A DNA stretch of 5,569 nt from Salaquimonas sp. (GCA_024639745.1 JAHEHW010000148.1:1-5569); one strand, 5' to 3'; positions 1 to 5,569 are shown, numbered from the stretch's first letter. Notes: a model not told the origin generated them from the sequence alone. Numbers and translations: made by a program.

Positions 1-138
1 AAGCCACGCGAGGCCGATCCGGCGCTGAAAGCCGTCTCTGAACGTCTTGGCGAAATTCTGCCGGATGAGCTATCGCCACGGGAGGCGCTGGATGCGCTTT
101 ACGAGCTCAAGTCGCTGCTGAAAATGCGCAATACTTGA
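1..138 (+). CDS. mutS: DNA mismatch repair protein MutS, C-terminal end (partial)
   Basis: Reading frame 1 is open from the left edge to a TGA at 136-138 and gives 45 residues; the start lies outside the window. MutS recognises base mismatches and small loops in newly replicated DNA and recruits MutL through its ATPase. What is visible is only the extreme C-terminal tail, which includes the LSPREALDALYELKSLL segment. This stretch matches the usual MutS ending (a 'L-P-REALD-LY-LK-L' helix), which in E. coli MutS mediates dimer-tetramer association. The mismatch-binding and ATPase domains lie upstream and cannot be judged. The gene converges on the kinase gene, whose stop is 25 bases away. The call rests on a short but characteristic tail; another protein with this ending is unlikely. 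Confidence 0.85.
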   Translation, partial: KPREADPALKAVSERLGEILPDELSPREALDALYELKSLLKMRNT

Positions 139-163
139 ATGCACCGCGCCGTCACTTTTTCGA

Positions 164-1162
164 TCAATCGGCAATCCCTGATTGTGCAAGAAGGTCAGCA
201 AGACTGACTTGCGGTCTCGGGCCGACATGCTGAATTACTTCGGCCGCCGCAAGGCCGCCAATCCGGCCGCAATCAGCCATATTGAAGCCCTGCGTCACAC
301 CGAAGAGGAAACCGGCCGCATAAAGGTCTCCGGCGCCCGTTGTATCGACTACCTTTTCTACCGGCATGGCATCCACGTGGTGGTTTTCCTGACGGGAGAC
401 GATGACCGAGCCCCTTTCGCTGCGAGTGACCGCTGCCAGTGCGCAGTCCTGCCGGATCGCGTCGAGCCCCTCTTCGAAGGACGCGGTCTGATAAAGCGAT
501 TTCAATTCGCTCTCATTGGCAAATACGATATCTACCGTGCCCTGACGCATCAATTCCAAGAACTCATTCCGGTAGCGGTCAACGCAAAAGGGATCGGAAA
601 GGGTCATTGCAACGCTTCGACCATTTGCGTGGCTGATTTCGGCAGCTCTACGGATGGCGTCTTTTGCCCGCGGCGGATCCCAGAGATATCCCTCGAAATA
701 AGTGATACCCGCACTTGCGACGAGATCTTCATCGATATCTTCCGGGCCAAGTTCTGTGCAAGCGCCAAGAAAGGTATTCATCGAGCGCTCACCGTCGGGT
801 GTCACGAAAATCATCGATCGTGCGGTCGGCGGAGTATCATCAAGAGCCGGAGTGTCGAAATGAACGCCAATCGCGCGAATGTCATGGGTGAAGATTTTTC
901 CGAGTTGATCAGACGCGACCTTGCCCGCATAGGCGGTTTTTGCCCCGAAGCTCGCCAACCCCGCCGCTGTATTGCCGGCACTGCCGCCTGACGCTTCGAT
1001 CGCCGGGCCCATTGCCGAATAAAGTGCTTCAGCGCGTTGGGCATCGACAAGATTCATCGCGCCTTTGTGGATGTTTTCCTTGACGAGGAAATCGTCGTCG
1101 CAATGAGCAATTACATCGACGATTGCATTGCCGATCGCGAGGACATCGTATTTCGCTTCCAT
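164..1162 (-). CDS. PfkB-family carbohydrate/nucleoside kinase (adenosine kinase-like)
   Basis: This 332-residue cytoplasmic kinase of the ribokinase/PfkB superfamily transfers phosphate from ATP to a sugar or nucleoside hydroxyl. The N-terminal PfkB signature is seen as ASGGSAGNTAAGLASFG at residues 57-73, with the GG pair involved in substrate binding and lid movement. The C-terminal signature is DTTGAGD at 273-279, where Asp279 is the expected catalytic base and the GAG forms the anion hole. Alphaproteobacterial proteins of this type are often annotated as adenosine kinase, but the substrate cannot be told from sequence; ribokinase or fructokinase-like activity is possible. I chose the ATG at 1162 because MEAKYDVLAIGNAIVD begins the family's first beta strand. 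The frame stays open to a TTG at 1273, but those extra residues do not resemble the family. The ribosome binding site is weak (GGAAC about 9 bases upstream). The gene converges on mutS and diverges from the EI24-family gene. Confidence 0.9.
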   Translation of the reverse strand: MEAKYDVLAIGNAIVDVIAHCDDDFLVKENIHKGAMNLVDAQRAEALYSAMGPAIEASGGSAGNTAAGLASFGAKTAYAGKVASDQLGKIFTHDIRAIGVHFDTPALDDTPPTARSMIFVTPDGERSMNTFLGACTELGPEDIDEDLVASAGITYFEGYLWDPPRAKDAIRRAAEISHANGRSVAMTLSDPFCVDRYRNEFLELMRQGTVDIVFANESELKSLYQTASFEEGLDAIRQDCALAAVTRSERGSVIVSRQENHHVDAMPVEKVVDTTGAGDLYAAGFLFGVTQGFNMADCGRIGGLAAAEVIQHVGPRPQVSLADLLAQSGIAD

Positions 1163-1291
1163 GACCAGGGTTCCAATTGCTTGATGTCGTCTAGGTTGCG
1201 GCAGGCTTTCCCACAGGCGTCCCGGCATTGCAAGTCTTGCAAGCAGGCTTCGGCATCCATATCTCTCCCCCAACCGTCTCTAGGGACAAAC
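1163..1291. promoter_or_regulatory. divergent intergenic region between PfkB kinase and EI24/CysZ-family genes
   Basis: This 129-base gap lies between two divergently transcribed genes, so it should hold both promoters. It contains a direct repeat TTGCAAG at 1228-1234 and 1237-1243, spaced 9 bases start to start; the second copy is part of the palindrome CTTGCAAG (1236-1243). TTGCAA at 1237-1242 could be a -35 element with TATCTC at 1260-1265 (17-base spacer) as a poor -10 for the plus-strand gene. No convincing promoter was found for the minus strand. The promoter role is inferred from gene orientation, and the element assignments are tentative. Confidence 0.4.
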
Positions 1292-2005
1292 ATGGTTATC
1301 CAGTCCGCTCGAATAGCTGCTGCCGAGTTATTGAAACCCCGATTCAGGAGTGTCCTTCTGAAATCGATCGGGCTCACCATTCTGTTATTCATCGGTACCT
1401 GGATTGCTCTGGACTTCGCCTTCTCGACATTTCTGGCGCCATTTCTCGGTCCATGGCCCTGGGTCAGCACCGCGATTCTGTGGTTGCTCGGCACGGGTGT
1501 GGTCATAGGTGCGGGCTTTCTGCTGGCACCTGTCACCGCCATGTTTGCAGGCCTGTTTTTGGACGATGCAGCCGAGTATATCGAGGAGCGGCACTATGGA
1601 CATGAACCGCCAGGAAAAGCCGCCAATCTATGGGAATCAGTCTGGCTTACCGTTCGCTTCACCCTGTTCGTGCTATTCGCAAACCTTGTGGCTCTAATTC
1701 TCGTTCTGATACCCGGAGTGAATGTCGCGATATTCTTCTTGTTGAACGGCTATCTGATCGGCCGGGAATATTTCATGTTCGCCGCCATGCGCTTCCGTCC
1801 CGAGGCTGAAGCCAATCGGATGCGGACCGCGTTCAAATGGCAGATCTTTCTGACTGGCCTCATTATAGCAGGATTCATGGCGATCCCGATTCTCAATCTT
1901 GCTACACCGGTGTTCGCGGCGGCAACCATGGTCCATCTGCATAAGATGCTCTCGGGAAGCAGGCCTGAAGACAGTTTTGAGATGGCAAACGGCAAGCTCG
2001 CCTAG
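1292..2005 (+). CDS. EI24/CysZ-family integral membrane protein
   Basis: This 237-residue inner-membrane protein is of the EI24 family (Pfam EI24, formerly DUF540), which includes the sulfate permease CysZ. Hydrophobic segments lie at about residues 22-46, 58-90, 117-153 (long enough for a pair or a hairpin) and 183-210. Family hallmarks are the GREYFMFAAMRF stretch (158-168) after the third hydrophobic block, and IPILNLATPVFAAATMVH (198-215) near the C-terminus. The ATG at 1292 follows AGGGA (1282-1286) by 5 bases. The frame is open back to 1037, but the upstream part is antisense to the kinase gene and is not protein-like. CysZ proteins take up sulfate for cysteine synthesis. No cysteine or sulfate gene lies nearby, so sulfate transport is only a family-level guess and alphaproteobacterial members are largely uncharacterised. 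The stop overlaps the nth stop on the opposite strand. Confidence 0.82.
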   Translation: MVIQSARIAAAELLKPRFRSVLLKSIGLTILLFIGTWIALDFAFSTFLAPFLGPWPWVSTAILWLLGTGVVIGAGFLLAPVTAMFAGLFLDDAAEYIEERHYGHEPPGKAANLWESVWLTVRFTLFVLFANLVALILVLIPGVNVAIFFLLNGYLIGREYFMFAAMRFRPEAEANRMRTAFKWQIFLTGLIIAGFMAIPILNLATPVFAAATMVHLHKMLSGSRPEDSFEMANGKLA

Positions 2006-2802
2006 AGGCCAGGTAATGGCTGTTCCTTGATCGGAACGATCGGCGCGGCTACGTCGCAGGTCTTTTCCTTTGATTTGCACAAATCGGCGATGATGCAATG
2101 CTCGCATTCGGGTTTCCGGGCCTTGCAGGTATAGCGTCCGTGCAGAATGAGCCAATGATGGGCGTGGTACAGAAATTCCTTCGGGATGACGCGCTCGAGG
2201 ATGGCTTCGACTTCATCTGGGGTCTTGCCGGGGGCAAGGCCGATGCGGTTGCCAATGCGGAATATGTGGGTGTCGACGGCAATCGTCGGTTGGCCGAAAG
2301 CCATGGATACGACGACATTGGCCGTCTTCCTGCCGACGCCCGGAAGGGTCGTCAGGAGATCACGGTCATCGGGCACCTTGCCGTTGAAATCACTGATCAG
2401 CTTTTCCGAAAGCTTGATAACGTTTTTCGCCTTGTTGCGATAAAGGCCGATCGTCTTGATGTAGTCGCGGAGCTTTTCCTCTCCAAGAGCGACCATCTTT
2501 TCGGGGGCATCGACAACGTCGAACAAGGGTTTCGTCGCCTTATTGACACCGGCATCCGTTGCCTGCGCAGATAGCGTGACCGCAACCAGCAGGGTATATG
2601 GATTGGTATGATATAATTCACCCCGCGGTTCCGGGCGCAGTTTCTGGAAGCGGGAGAATATCTGGCGGATTTCCGCTTGGCTATATTTGCAACGCGGTAG
2701 TCCCTTGCTCGGTTTTCTGGCCGCGCCGGATTTAGGCTTGCCAGTTTTTTTATTTGCGGTCTTGCTACCGCCTGCAGCCTTTCCATCTGCCTTGGCTGTC
2801 AT
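2002..2802 (-). CDS. nth: endonuclease III (DNA glycosylase/AP lyase)
   Basis: Endonuclease III removes oxidised pyrimidines such as thymine glycol and nicks the resulting abasic site, starting base excision repair. The 266-residue product carries the helix-hairpin-helix LPGVGRKTA (153-161) with catalytic Lys159, then IAVDTHIFR (174-182) with catalytic Asp177. The [4Fe-4S] loop is Cys226-X6-Cys233-X2-Cys236-X5-Cys242, so all key residues are intact. It is longer than the 211-residue E. coli enzyme, mainly through a Lys/Gly/Ala/Ser/Pro-rich basic tail over residues 1-37 and a short C-terminal extension after the cluster. I chose the ATG at 2802 because AGAGGA sits about 6 bases upstream. An in-frame ATG at 2874 would add 24 residues that do not look like family sequence, and it would overlap the start of the neighbouring gene. 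It converges on the EI24-family gene and diverges from the DUF2244 gene. This is probably the housekeeping copy, as it is closer to E. coli Nth than the second homologue in this window. Confidence 0.95.
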   Translation of the reverse strand: MTAKADGKAAGGSKTANKKTGKPKSGAARKPSKGLPRCKYSQAEIRQIFSRFQKLRPEPRGELYHTNPYTLLVAVTLSAQATDAGVNKATKPLFDVVDAPEKMVALGEEKLRDYIKTIGLYRNKAKNVIKLSEKLISDFNGKVPDDRDLLTTLPGVGRKTANVVVSMAFGQPTIAVDTHIFRIGNRIGLAPGKTPDEVEAILERVIPKEFLYHAHHWLILHGRYTCKARKPECEHCIIADLCKSKEKTCDVAAPIVPIKEQPLPGL

Positions 2803-2873
2803 ATAATTTCCTCTGTCTTCGCTACAGTGAATGTTTATTGCATCAAGCAGGCAAACGGTAAAAGGACCTGACA
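2803..2873. promoter_or_regulatory. divergent intergenic region between nth and the DUF2244 gene
   Basis: This 71-base gap separates two divergent genes and must hold their promoters unless these lie inside the coding regions. Visible elements are the nth ribosome binding site (AGAGGA on the minus strand, TCCTCT at 2809-2814) and the DUF2244 site AAAGGA at 2861-2866. The middle is locally AT-rich around 2829-2840 (GAATGTTTATTG), which could serve a -10 function. No -35/-10 pair stands out on either strand, so the promoter call rests on orientation alone. Confidence 0.4.
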
Positions 2874-3362
2874 TTGTCTAATCCACCGGAATTCAATACG
2901 AGCCCCTTATTCGCGGCAAGATTGACGCCTCATCGGTCTCTCAGCCGGAATGGCTTTACAATACTGATGGTGTTCGTCTGTGCATCGTGTTTTTTGTCAG
3001 GCATGTTGTTTATCGCGATCGGCGCTTGGCCTGTTTTTGCCTTTTTCGGGCTGGACGCCTTTTTGATCTGGTTGGCATTCAAGCTGAATTACCGGTCGGG
3101 ACGAGCGGCGGAAGAGGTTGAAGTCTGGCGCCACGAATTGCGCCTTAGAAAAATTGCTGCGTCCGGTAAAGTCGTCACTCATGTCCTGAACCCGTTCTGG
3201 ACCCGTTTCGTTGTCGATCGACATGACGAATTCGGTATTACGCGAATGACGCTGCAATCGCGCGAACGCCTGATCGATATCGGCGGGTTCCTCAATCCGC
3301 CAGATCGCGAGAGTTTTGCGGACGCCTTTTCTCATGCTTTGTCGAGGGTGAAACGCGGATAG
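2874..3362 (+). CDS. DUF2244 family membrane protein
   Basis: This 162-residue protein of unknown function matches the layout of the DUF2244 family. A short N-terminal stretch with PHRSLSRNGF (19-28) precedes two membrane helices at about 28-49 and 51-70, which include GAWPVFAFFGLD. Next comes the conserved FKLNYRSGRAAEEVEV region (69-84). The rest is a soluble domain of about 85 residues with the LNPFWTRFVV motif (105-114) and an IGGFLNPPDRESF ending. The C-terminal part probably faces the cytoplasm, since the loop after helix 2 is rich in Arg and Lys. The start is the TTG at 2874, preceded by AAAGGA (2861-2866) at 7 bases; no in-frame ATG lies early enough to keep the first helix, the next Met being inside it. 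I know of no established function for this family. Its position beside nth is noted but does not prove a repair role. Confidence 0.85.
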   Translation: MSNPPEFNTSPLFAARLTPHRSLSRNGFTILMVFVCASCFLSGMLFIAIGAWPVFAFFGLDAFLIWLAFKLNYRSGRAAEEVEVWRHELRLRKIAASGKVVTHVLNPFWTRFVVDRHDEFGITRMTLQSRERLIDIGGFLNPPDRESFADAFSHALSRVKRG

Positions 3363-3435
3363 CGGAGGCAGGCGCAAGAATCGGGTGGTTCGGACCGGCG
3401 CGGCAAGCTACTCATTAGGCTGAACGGAGAAAGCC
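3363..3435 (+). promoter_or_regulatory. upstream region of the methyltransferase gene
   Basis: This 73-base gap lies between the DUF2244 stop and the methyltransferase ATG, on the same strand. It could hold a promoter or simply be an operon spacer. The sequence TTCGGA (3389-3394) with TCATTA 17 bases later (3412-3417) is a weak -35/-10 candidate. No rho-independent terminator (stem plus T-run) is visible. The only firm element is the ribosome binding site GGAG at 3426-3429. Confidence 0.3.
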
Positions 3436-4293
3436 ATGACAGCCTTGGAAGCCCCTGCAAAAAACGATTATGAAATTGTTCGTCGCGTTATCGAGACGAT
3501 ATCGGAGAACTGGCGCGACCAGCCCGATCTCACGACACTTGCCTCCGAGGTAGGCAAGAATCCGATCGCTCTTCAGAAACTTTTCAAGCGCTGGGCCGGG
3601 TTGACTCCGAAGGATTTCCTTCAGGCAGTCACCGTTGATCACGCGAAGCGGTTGCTCGATGCCGGGACGCCGCTTCTGGAAGCCAGCCTTGAGCTCGGCC
3701 TTTCCGGTCCCGGCCGTCTTCATGACCTGTTCGTTACGCATGAGGCGATGTCGCCTGGGGTCTATAAATCCGGAGGCGAAGGGCTGGAAGTCACCTATGG
3801 CTTTCATCCTTCTCCTTTTGGCACCGCGCTCTTGATGATGACCGACAAGGGCCTTGCCGGCCTTGCTTTTTGCGATTCTGGCCAGGAGGCTGAGGCGCTT
3901 GAGGATATGCAAGGCCGCTGGCCGAGGGCGAATTATCACCGCGATGACAAGCAGATTGCTGCAACCGCAAAACGAATATTCGATCCGGGTGAATGGCACC
4001 CGGACCGCCCGCTGCGGATCGTGATGATCGGCACCGATTTTGAAATCCGCGTCTGGGAAGGTTTGCTGTCCATCCCGCTTGGCGATTTGCAGACCTATTC
4101 GGGCTTGGGCGAGCGCGTGGGCGCGAATGCGCCAAGGGCCATCGGTCGCGCGGTCGGTCGCAATCCTCTGTCCTTTGTCGTTCCCTGCCATCGCGTCGTG
4201 GGAAAATCGGGAGCGCTTACGGGCTACCACTGGGGACTTACACGCAAGCGGGCAATGCTTGGTTGGGAAGCCGGAATGTCGGCGGCAACTTGA
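3436..4293 (+). CDS. bifunctional AraC-type HTH / methylated-DNA-[protein]-cysteine S-methyltransferase
   Basis: This protein transfers the alkyl group from O6-methylguanine (and probably O4-methylthymine) to its own cysteine in a one-shot suicide reaction. The 285 residues start with an AraC/XylS-like double helix-turn-helix (about 11-112, containing DLTTLASEVGKNPIALQKLF and the LHDLFVTHEAMSPGVYK end). The alkyltransferase N-terminal subdomain follows (about 117-195), then the active domain (about 200-285) with IPLGDLQTYSGLGE. The site PCHRV has acceptor Cys251 and His252; Asn243 and Glu278 lie at the spacing seen in human MGMT (Cys145/His146/Asn137/Glu172), and Arg234 fits the arginine finger. 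Ada's N-terminal zinc domain, which takes methyl from phosphotriesters and switches Ada into an activator, is absent. The protein is thus Ada without its sensor; calling it 'ada' or 'ogt' would overstate. The ATG at 3436 follows GGAG (3426-3429) by 6 bases. It probably shares a transcript with the downstream endonuclease gene. Confidence 0.93.
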   Translation: MTALEAPAKNDYEIVRRVIETISENWRDQPDLTTLASEVGKNPIALQKLFKRWAGLTPKDFLQAVTVDHAKRLLDAGTPLLEASLELGLSGPGRLHDLFVTHEAMSPGVYKSGGEGLEVTYGFHPSPFGTALLMMTDKGLAGLAFCDSGQEAEALEDMQGRWPRANYHRDDKQIAATAKRIFDPGEWHPDRPLRIVMIGTDFEIRVWEGLLSIPLGDLQTYSGLGERVGANAPRAIGRAVGRNPLSFVVPCHRVVGKSGALTGYHWGLTRKRAMLGWEAGMSAAT

Positions 4294-4323
4294 ACTCAAG
4301 CCCGACCGCCCGATTTGCCGCAC

Positions 4324-5010
4324 ATGCCACCGAAGAAAAACAATCGAGAACCGGGCAATTTGCTGGATGGAGCTTCTGTCGAGCGGGTTTTCCAAACGCT
4401 GGCCAAAACCATGGCCGGTCGGGAACCGGGCGCGAAGGGGCCGAAGGAACAACCGGATCTGTTTCGCTCCTGCGTTTCCTGCATGTTGTCGGCCCAGAGC
4501 AGGGATGAAAACACCGCCAAGGCCTCCCGCCAATTGTTCGAACTGGCTGATACCCCAGAAGGCATCCTAGATCTTGATGACGCATCGATCGTTCAGGCGA
4601 TCAGGCCGGCGGGTCTTTACAACATGAAATGCAAGAACCTGAAGGCCTTTTGCAGAACTGTCATTGGAGAGCATGCAGGCGATATTCCGACGGATCGTAA
4701 AGGCCTGATGAGCCTTCCGGGAATTGGCCGGAAATGTGCCGATATCGTCTTGAGTTTTGCGCTGGGCGAAGCGGTGATTGCCGTCGACACGCATGTTCAT
4801 CGCGTCGTCAATCGGCTGGGCTTGGCCCAGGGCAAGACCGAGGCGCAGAGCGCAATTTCGCTCGATCAACGTGCCCCGCAATGGGCAAAGGCCGACGGTC
4901 ATTTCTGGCTCATCCAGTTGGGCAAACGAATATGCACCTCGCGCGCGCCGAAATGCAATCAATGTCCTGTTAGCGGAGACTGCCGCTGGTATGACCAAAT
5001 ATCGAAGTGA
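4324..5010 (+). CDS. second endonuclease III-family DNA glycosylase
   Basis: A 228-residue HhH-GPD glycosylase distinct from the nth product in this window. It keeps the helix-hairpin-helix LPGIGRKCA (131-139) with catalytic Lys137, VIAVDTHVHR (151-160) with catalytic Asp155, and a complete [4Fe-4S] loop Cys204-X6-Cys211-X2-Cys214-X5-Cys220. It should therefore be a bifunctional glycosylase/AP lyase. The substrate-side motif LSAQSRDENT (55-64) differs from LSAQATDAGV in the other copy and recalls archaeal-type Nth proteins ('SQ-T-DENT'), which suggests a separate paralogue rather than a recent duplication. Its substrate range is unknown. It begins 30 bases after the methyltransferase stop on the same strand, so co-transcription is likely. 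The start is uncertain: the ATG at 4324 is preferred, a TTG at 4315 would add three residues, and neither has a clear Shine-Dalgarno sequence. Translation may depend on ribosomes arriving from the upstream gene. Confidence 0.9.
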   Translation: MPPKKNNREPGNLLDGASVERVFQTLAKTMAGREPGAKGPKEQPDLFRSCVSCMLSAQSRDENTAKASRQLFELADTPEGILDLDDASIVQAIRPAGLYNMKCKNLKAFCRTVIGEHAGDIPTDRKGLMSLPGIGRKCADIVLSFALGEAVIAVDTHVHRVVNRLGLAQGKTEAQSAISLDQRAPQWAKADGHFWLIQLGKRICTSRAPKCNQCPVSGDCRWYDQISK

Positions 5011-5042
5011 GGTCGCGGCATGCAGTTCCGCTCAATACAGTG

Positions 5043-5444
5043 TCAGCGATCTGAAATTCGCAGCGTGCAGATACCGCGAGTTATCATCAATTCTTCGCTG
5101 TCCTGCCAGCACCATACATCCACGAAGCCGATGCGCCGCGCAACGCGAATAATCTCGCATTTGGCGTATACCGGCGCGTCCTTGGTCACTCGAAGATATT
5201 CCAATGATGTCGAGGTGAGGTCGACATCCGCCTGGCGATCCATCTGCTGAAGCCTGAAGGTGAGGCCTGCTTTGGCGACATATTCGATCAAAGCTCCTAC
5301 CACGCCACCATGGATGCTCCGGATAACCGGGTTGCCCAAATGATGTTCTTCGAAAGATAGCTGAAAGACATATGGATCCGATGTCTTTTCAACTGAAAGC
5401 CATTCCTCGAAAGGTGAAAATTCGAAAGCCGGGTCGGGACTCAT
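5043..5444 (-). CDS. PaaI-like hotdog-fold thioesterase
   Basis: This 133-residue single-domain protein is of the hotdog superfamily (4HBT/PaaI type), whose members hydrolyse acyl-CoA thioesters in the cytoplasm. The motif HHLGNPVIRSIHGGVVGALIE (34-54) contains the Asn (38) and HGG (45-47) typical of the PaaI-type active region at the start of the central helix. It is followed by TSTSLEYLR (77-85) and the strand VYAKCEIIRVARRIGFVDVW (92-111). The length is normal for the family. The acyl substrate cannot be predicted, and such proteins can also act as regulators or in detoxification. The ATG at 5444 overlaps the upstream gene's TGA (ATGA), and GAGGA lies about 9 bases before it. The stop at 5043 is 32 bases from the converging endonuclease gene, with no obvious terminator hairpin between. 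Confidence 0.87.
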   Translation of the reverse strand: MSPDPAFEFSPFEEWLSVEKTSDPYVFQLSFEEHHLGNPVIRSIHGGVVGALIEYVAKAGLTFRLQQMDRQADVDLTSTSLEYLRVTKDAPVYAKCEIIRVARRIGFVDVWCWQDSEELMITRGICTLRISDR

Positions 5445-5569
5445 ATCCGGCTATCCTCGGTCTTGTTCCGGATAGAGGTCGCCCGGGTGCCGATCATGAA
5501 TGTGCCGCTGGCGATTGCCAGAACCTCGTCGGACTCTGACCGCAACTCGCCGGTTACATAGGCAAGATC
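5441..5569 (-). CDS. second PaaI-like hotdog-fold thioesterase, C-terminal end (partial)
   Basis: Reading the minus strand from the right edge gives 42 residues ending in TGA at 5443-5441; the N-terminal part lies outside the window. The visible part, including AYVTGELRSESDEVLAIASG and FMIG, looks like the last two strands of a PaaI/4HBT hotdog domain, where a hydrophobic strand '-EVLA-ASGTF-' closes the sheet, followed by a short polar tail. It resembles the end of its neighbour in fold but not closely in sequence. The TGA overlaps the start codon of the next thioesterase gene by four bases (ATGA), which points to one operon and translational coupling, and perhaps a heteromeric thioesterase. 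The family call is moderate because only the C-terminus is seen. Confidence 0.68.
   Translation of the reverse strand, partial: DLAYVTGELRSESDEVLAIASGTFMIGTRATSIRNKTEDSRI

Noticed and set aside
139..163. Possible terminator between mutS and the kinase gene because of a short T-run (CTTTTT at 155-160).
   Set aside because: No GC-rich inverted repeat precedes the T-run, so an intrinsic terminator is not supported.
182..991. A 269-codon open frame on the plus strand opposite the kinase gene.
   Set aside because: It is the antisense shadow of a PfkB kinase with both signatures intact; the translation is Cys/Arg-rich and lacks any recognisable domain.
1163..1273. N-terminal extension of the kinase to a TTG at 1273.
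   Set aside because: The added 37 residues do not resemble PfkB proteins, and the ATG at 1162 starts right at the conserved first strand.
2098..2574. A 158-codon plus-strand open frame inside nth.
   Set aside because: It is antisense to the conserved catalytic core of endonuclease III and is explained by that gene's codon pattern.
2803..2874. Upstream ATG for nth at 2874, adding 24 residues.
   Set aside because: The ATG at 2802 has a good ribosome binding site, and the longer form would fill the divergent promoter gap and overlap the DUF2244 start.
3372..3379. GCGCAAGA upstream of the methyltransferase gene, which resembles part of the E. coli ada operator.
   Set aside because: Only eight bases match, the A-box half is not present at the right spacing, and this protein lacks the Ada N-terminal domain that reads that operator.
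3415..4533. A 372-codon open frame on the minus strand, opposite the methyltransferase and second endonuclease genes.
   Set aside because: It spans two well-supported genes in antisense, its translation resembles no family and is rich in Arg, Gly and Pro as expected from the complement of GC-rich codons, and it has no ribosome binding site.

Overview
The window looks like ordinary chromosomal core DNA of an alphaproteobacterium, most likely of the order Hyphomicrobiales (Rhizobiales). I infer this from protein character: an 'adenosine-kinase-like' PfkB sugar kinase, an EI24/CysZ-type membrane protein, endonuclease III with a basic N-terminal tail, a DUF2244 protein and an AraC-type HTH fused to an alkyltransferase. 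Base composition is moderately GC-rich. No species can be named from this evidence. There is no IS element, CRISPR array, tRNA, rRNA or phage gene.

Layout, left to right. The last 45 codons of mutS (+) converge on a PfkB-family kinase gene (-). A 129-base divergent intergenic region separates that kinase from an EI24/CysZ-family membrane protein gene (+). The latter converges on nth (endonuclease III, -), and the two stop codons share a single CTAG. A 71-base divergent gap follows, then a DUF2244 membrane protein gene (+, TTG start). Next, on the same strand, come a HTH/methylguanine methyltransferase fusion gene and, 30 bases later, a second endonuclease III-family gene. The window ends with two hotdog-fold (PaaI-like) thioesterase genes on the minus strand. 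They overlap by four bases (ATGA), and the upstream member runs off the right edge.

Functional theme. Four of the nine genes act in DNA repair: mismatch repair (MutS), base excision of oxidised pyrimidines (two different endonuclease III proteins) and direct reversal of O6-alkylguanine (the MGMT fusion). The methyltransferase and the second endonuclease III probably form a two-gene transcription unit. The other genes (kinase, two membrane proteins, thioesterases) have no visible link to repair and are probably just neighbours.

I found no convincing undescribed system. The points most worth a second look are the MGMT/second-endonuclease pair, the basic tail on the first endonuclease III, the missing Ada sensor domain and the tandem thioesterases. 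All intergenic gaps are under 130 bases, so no long non-coding stretch goes unexplained.
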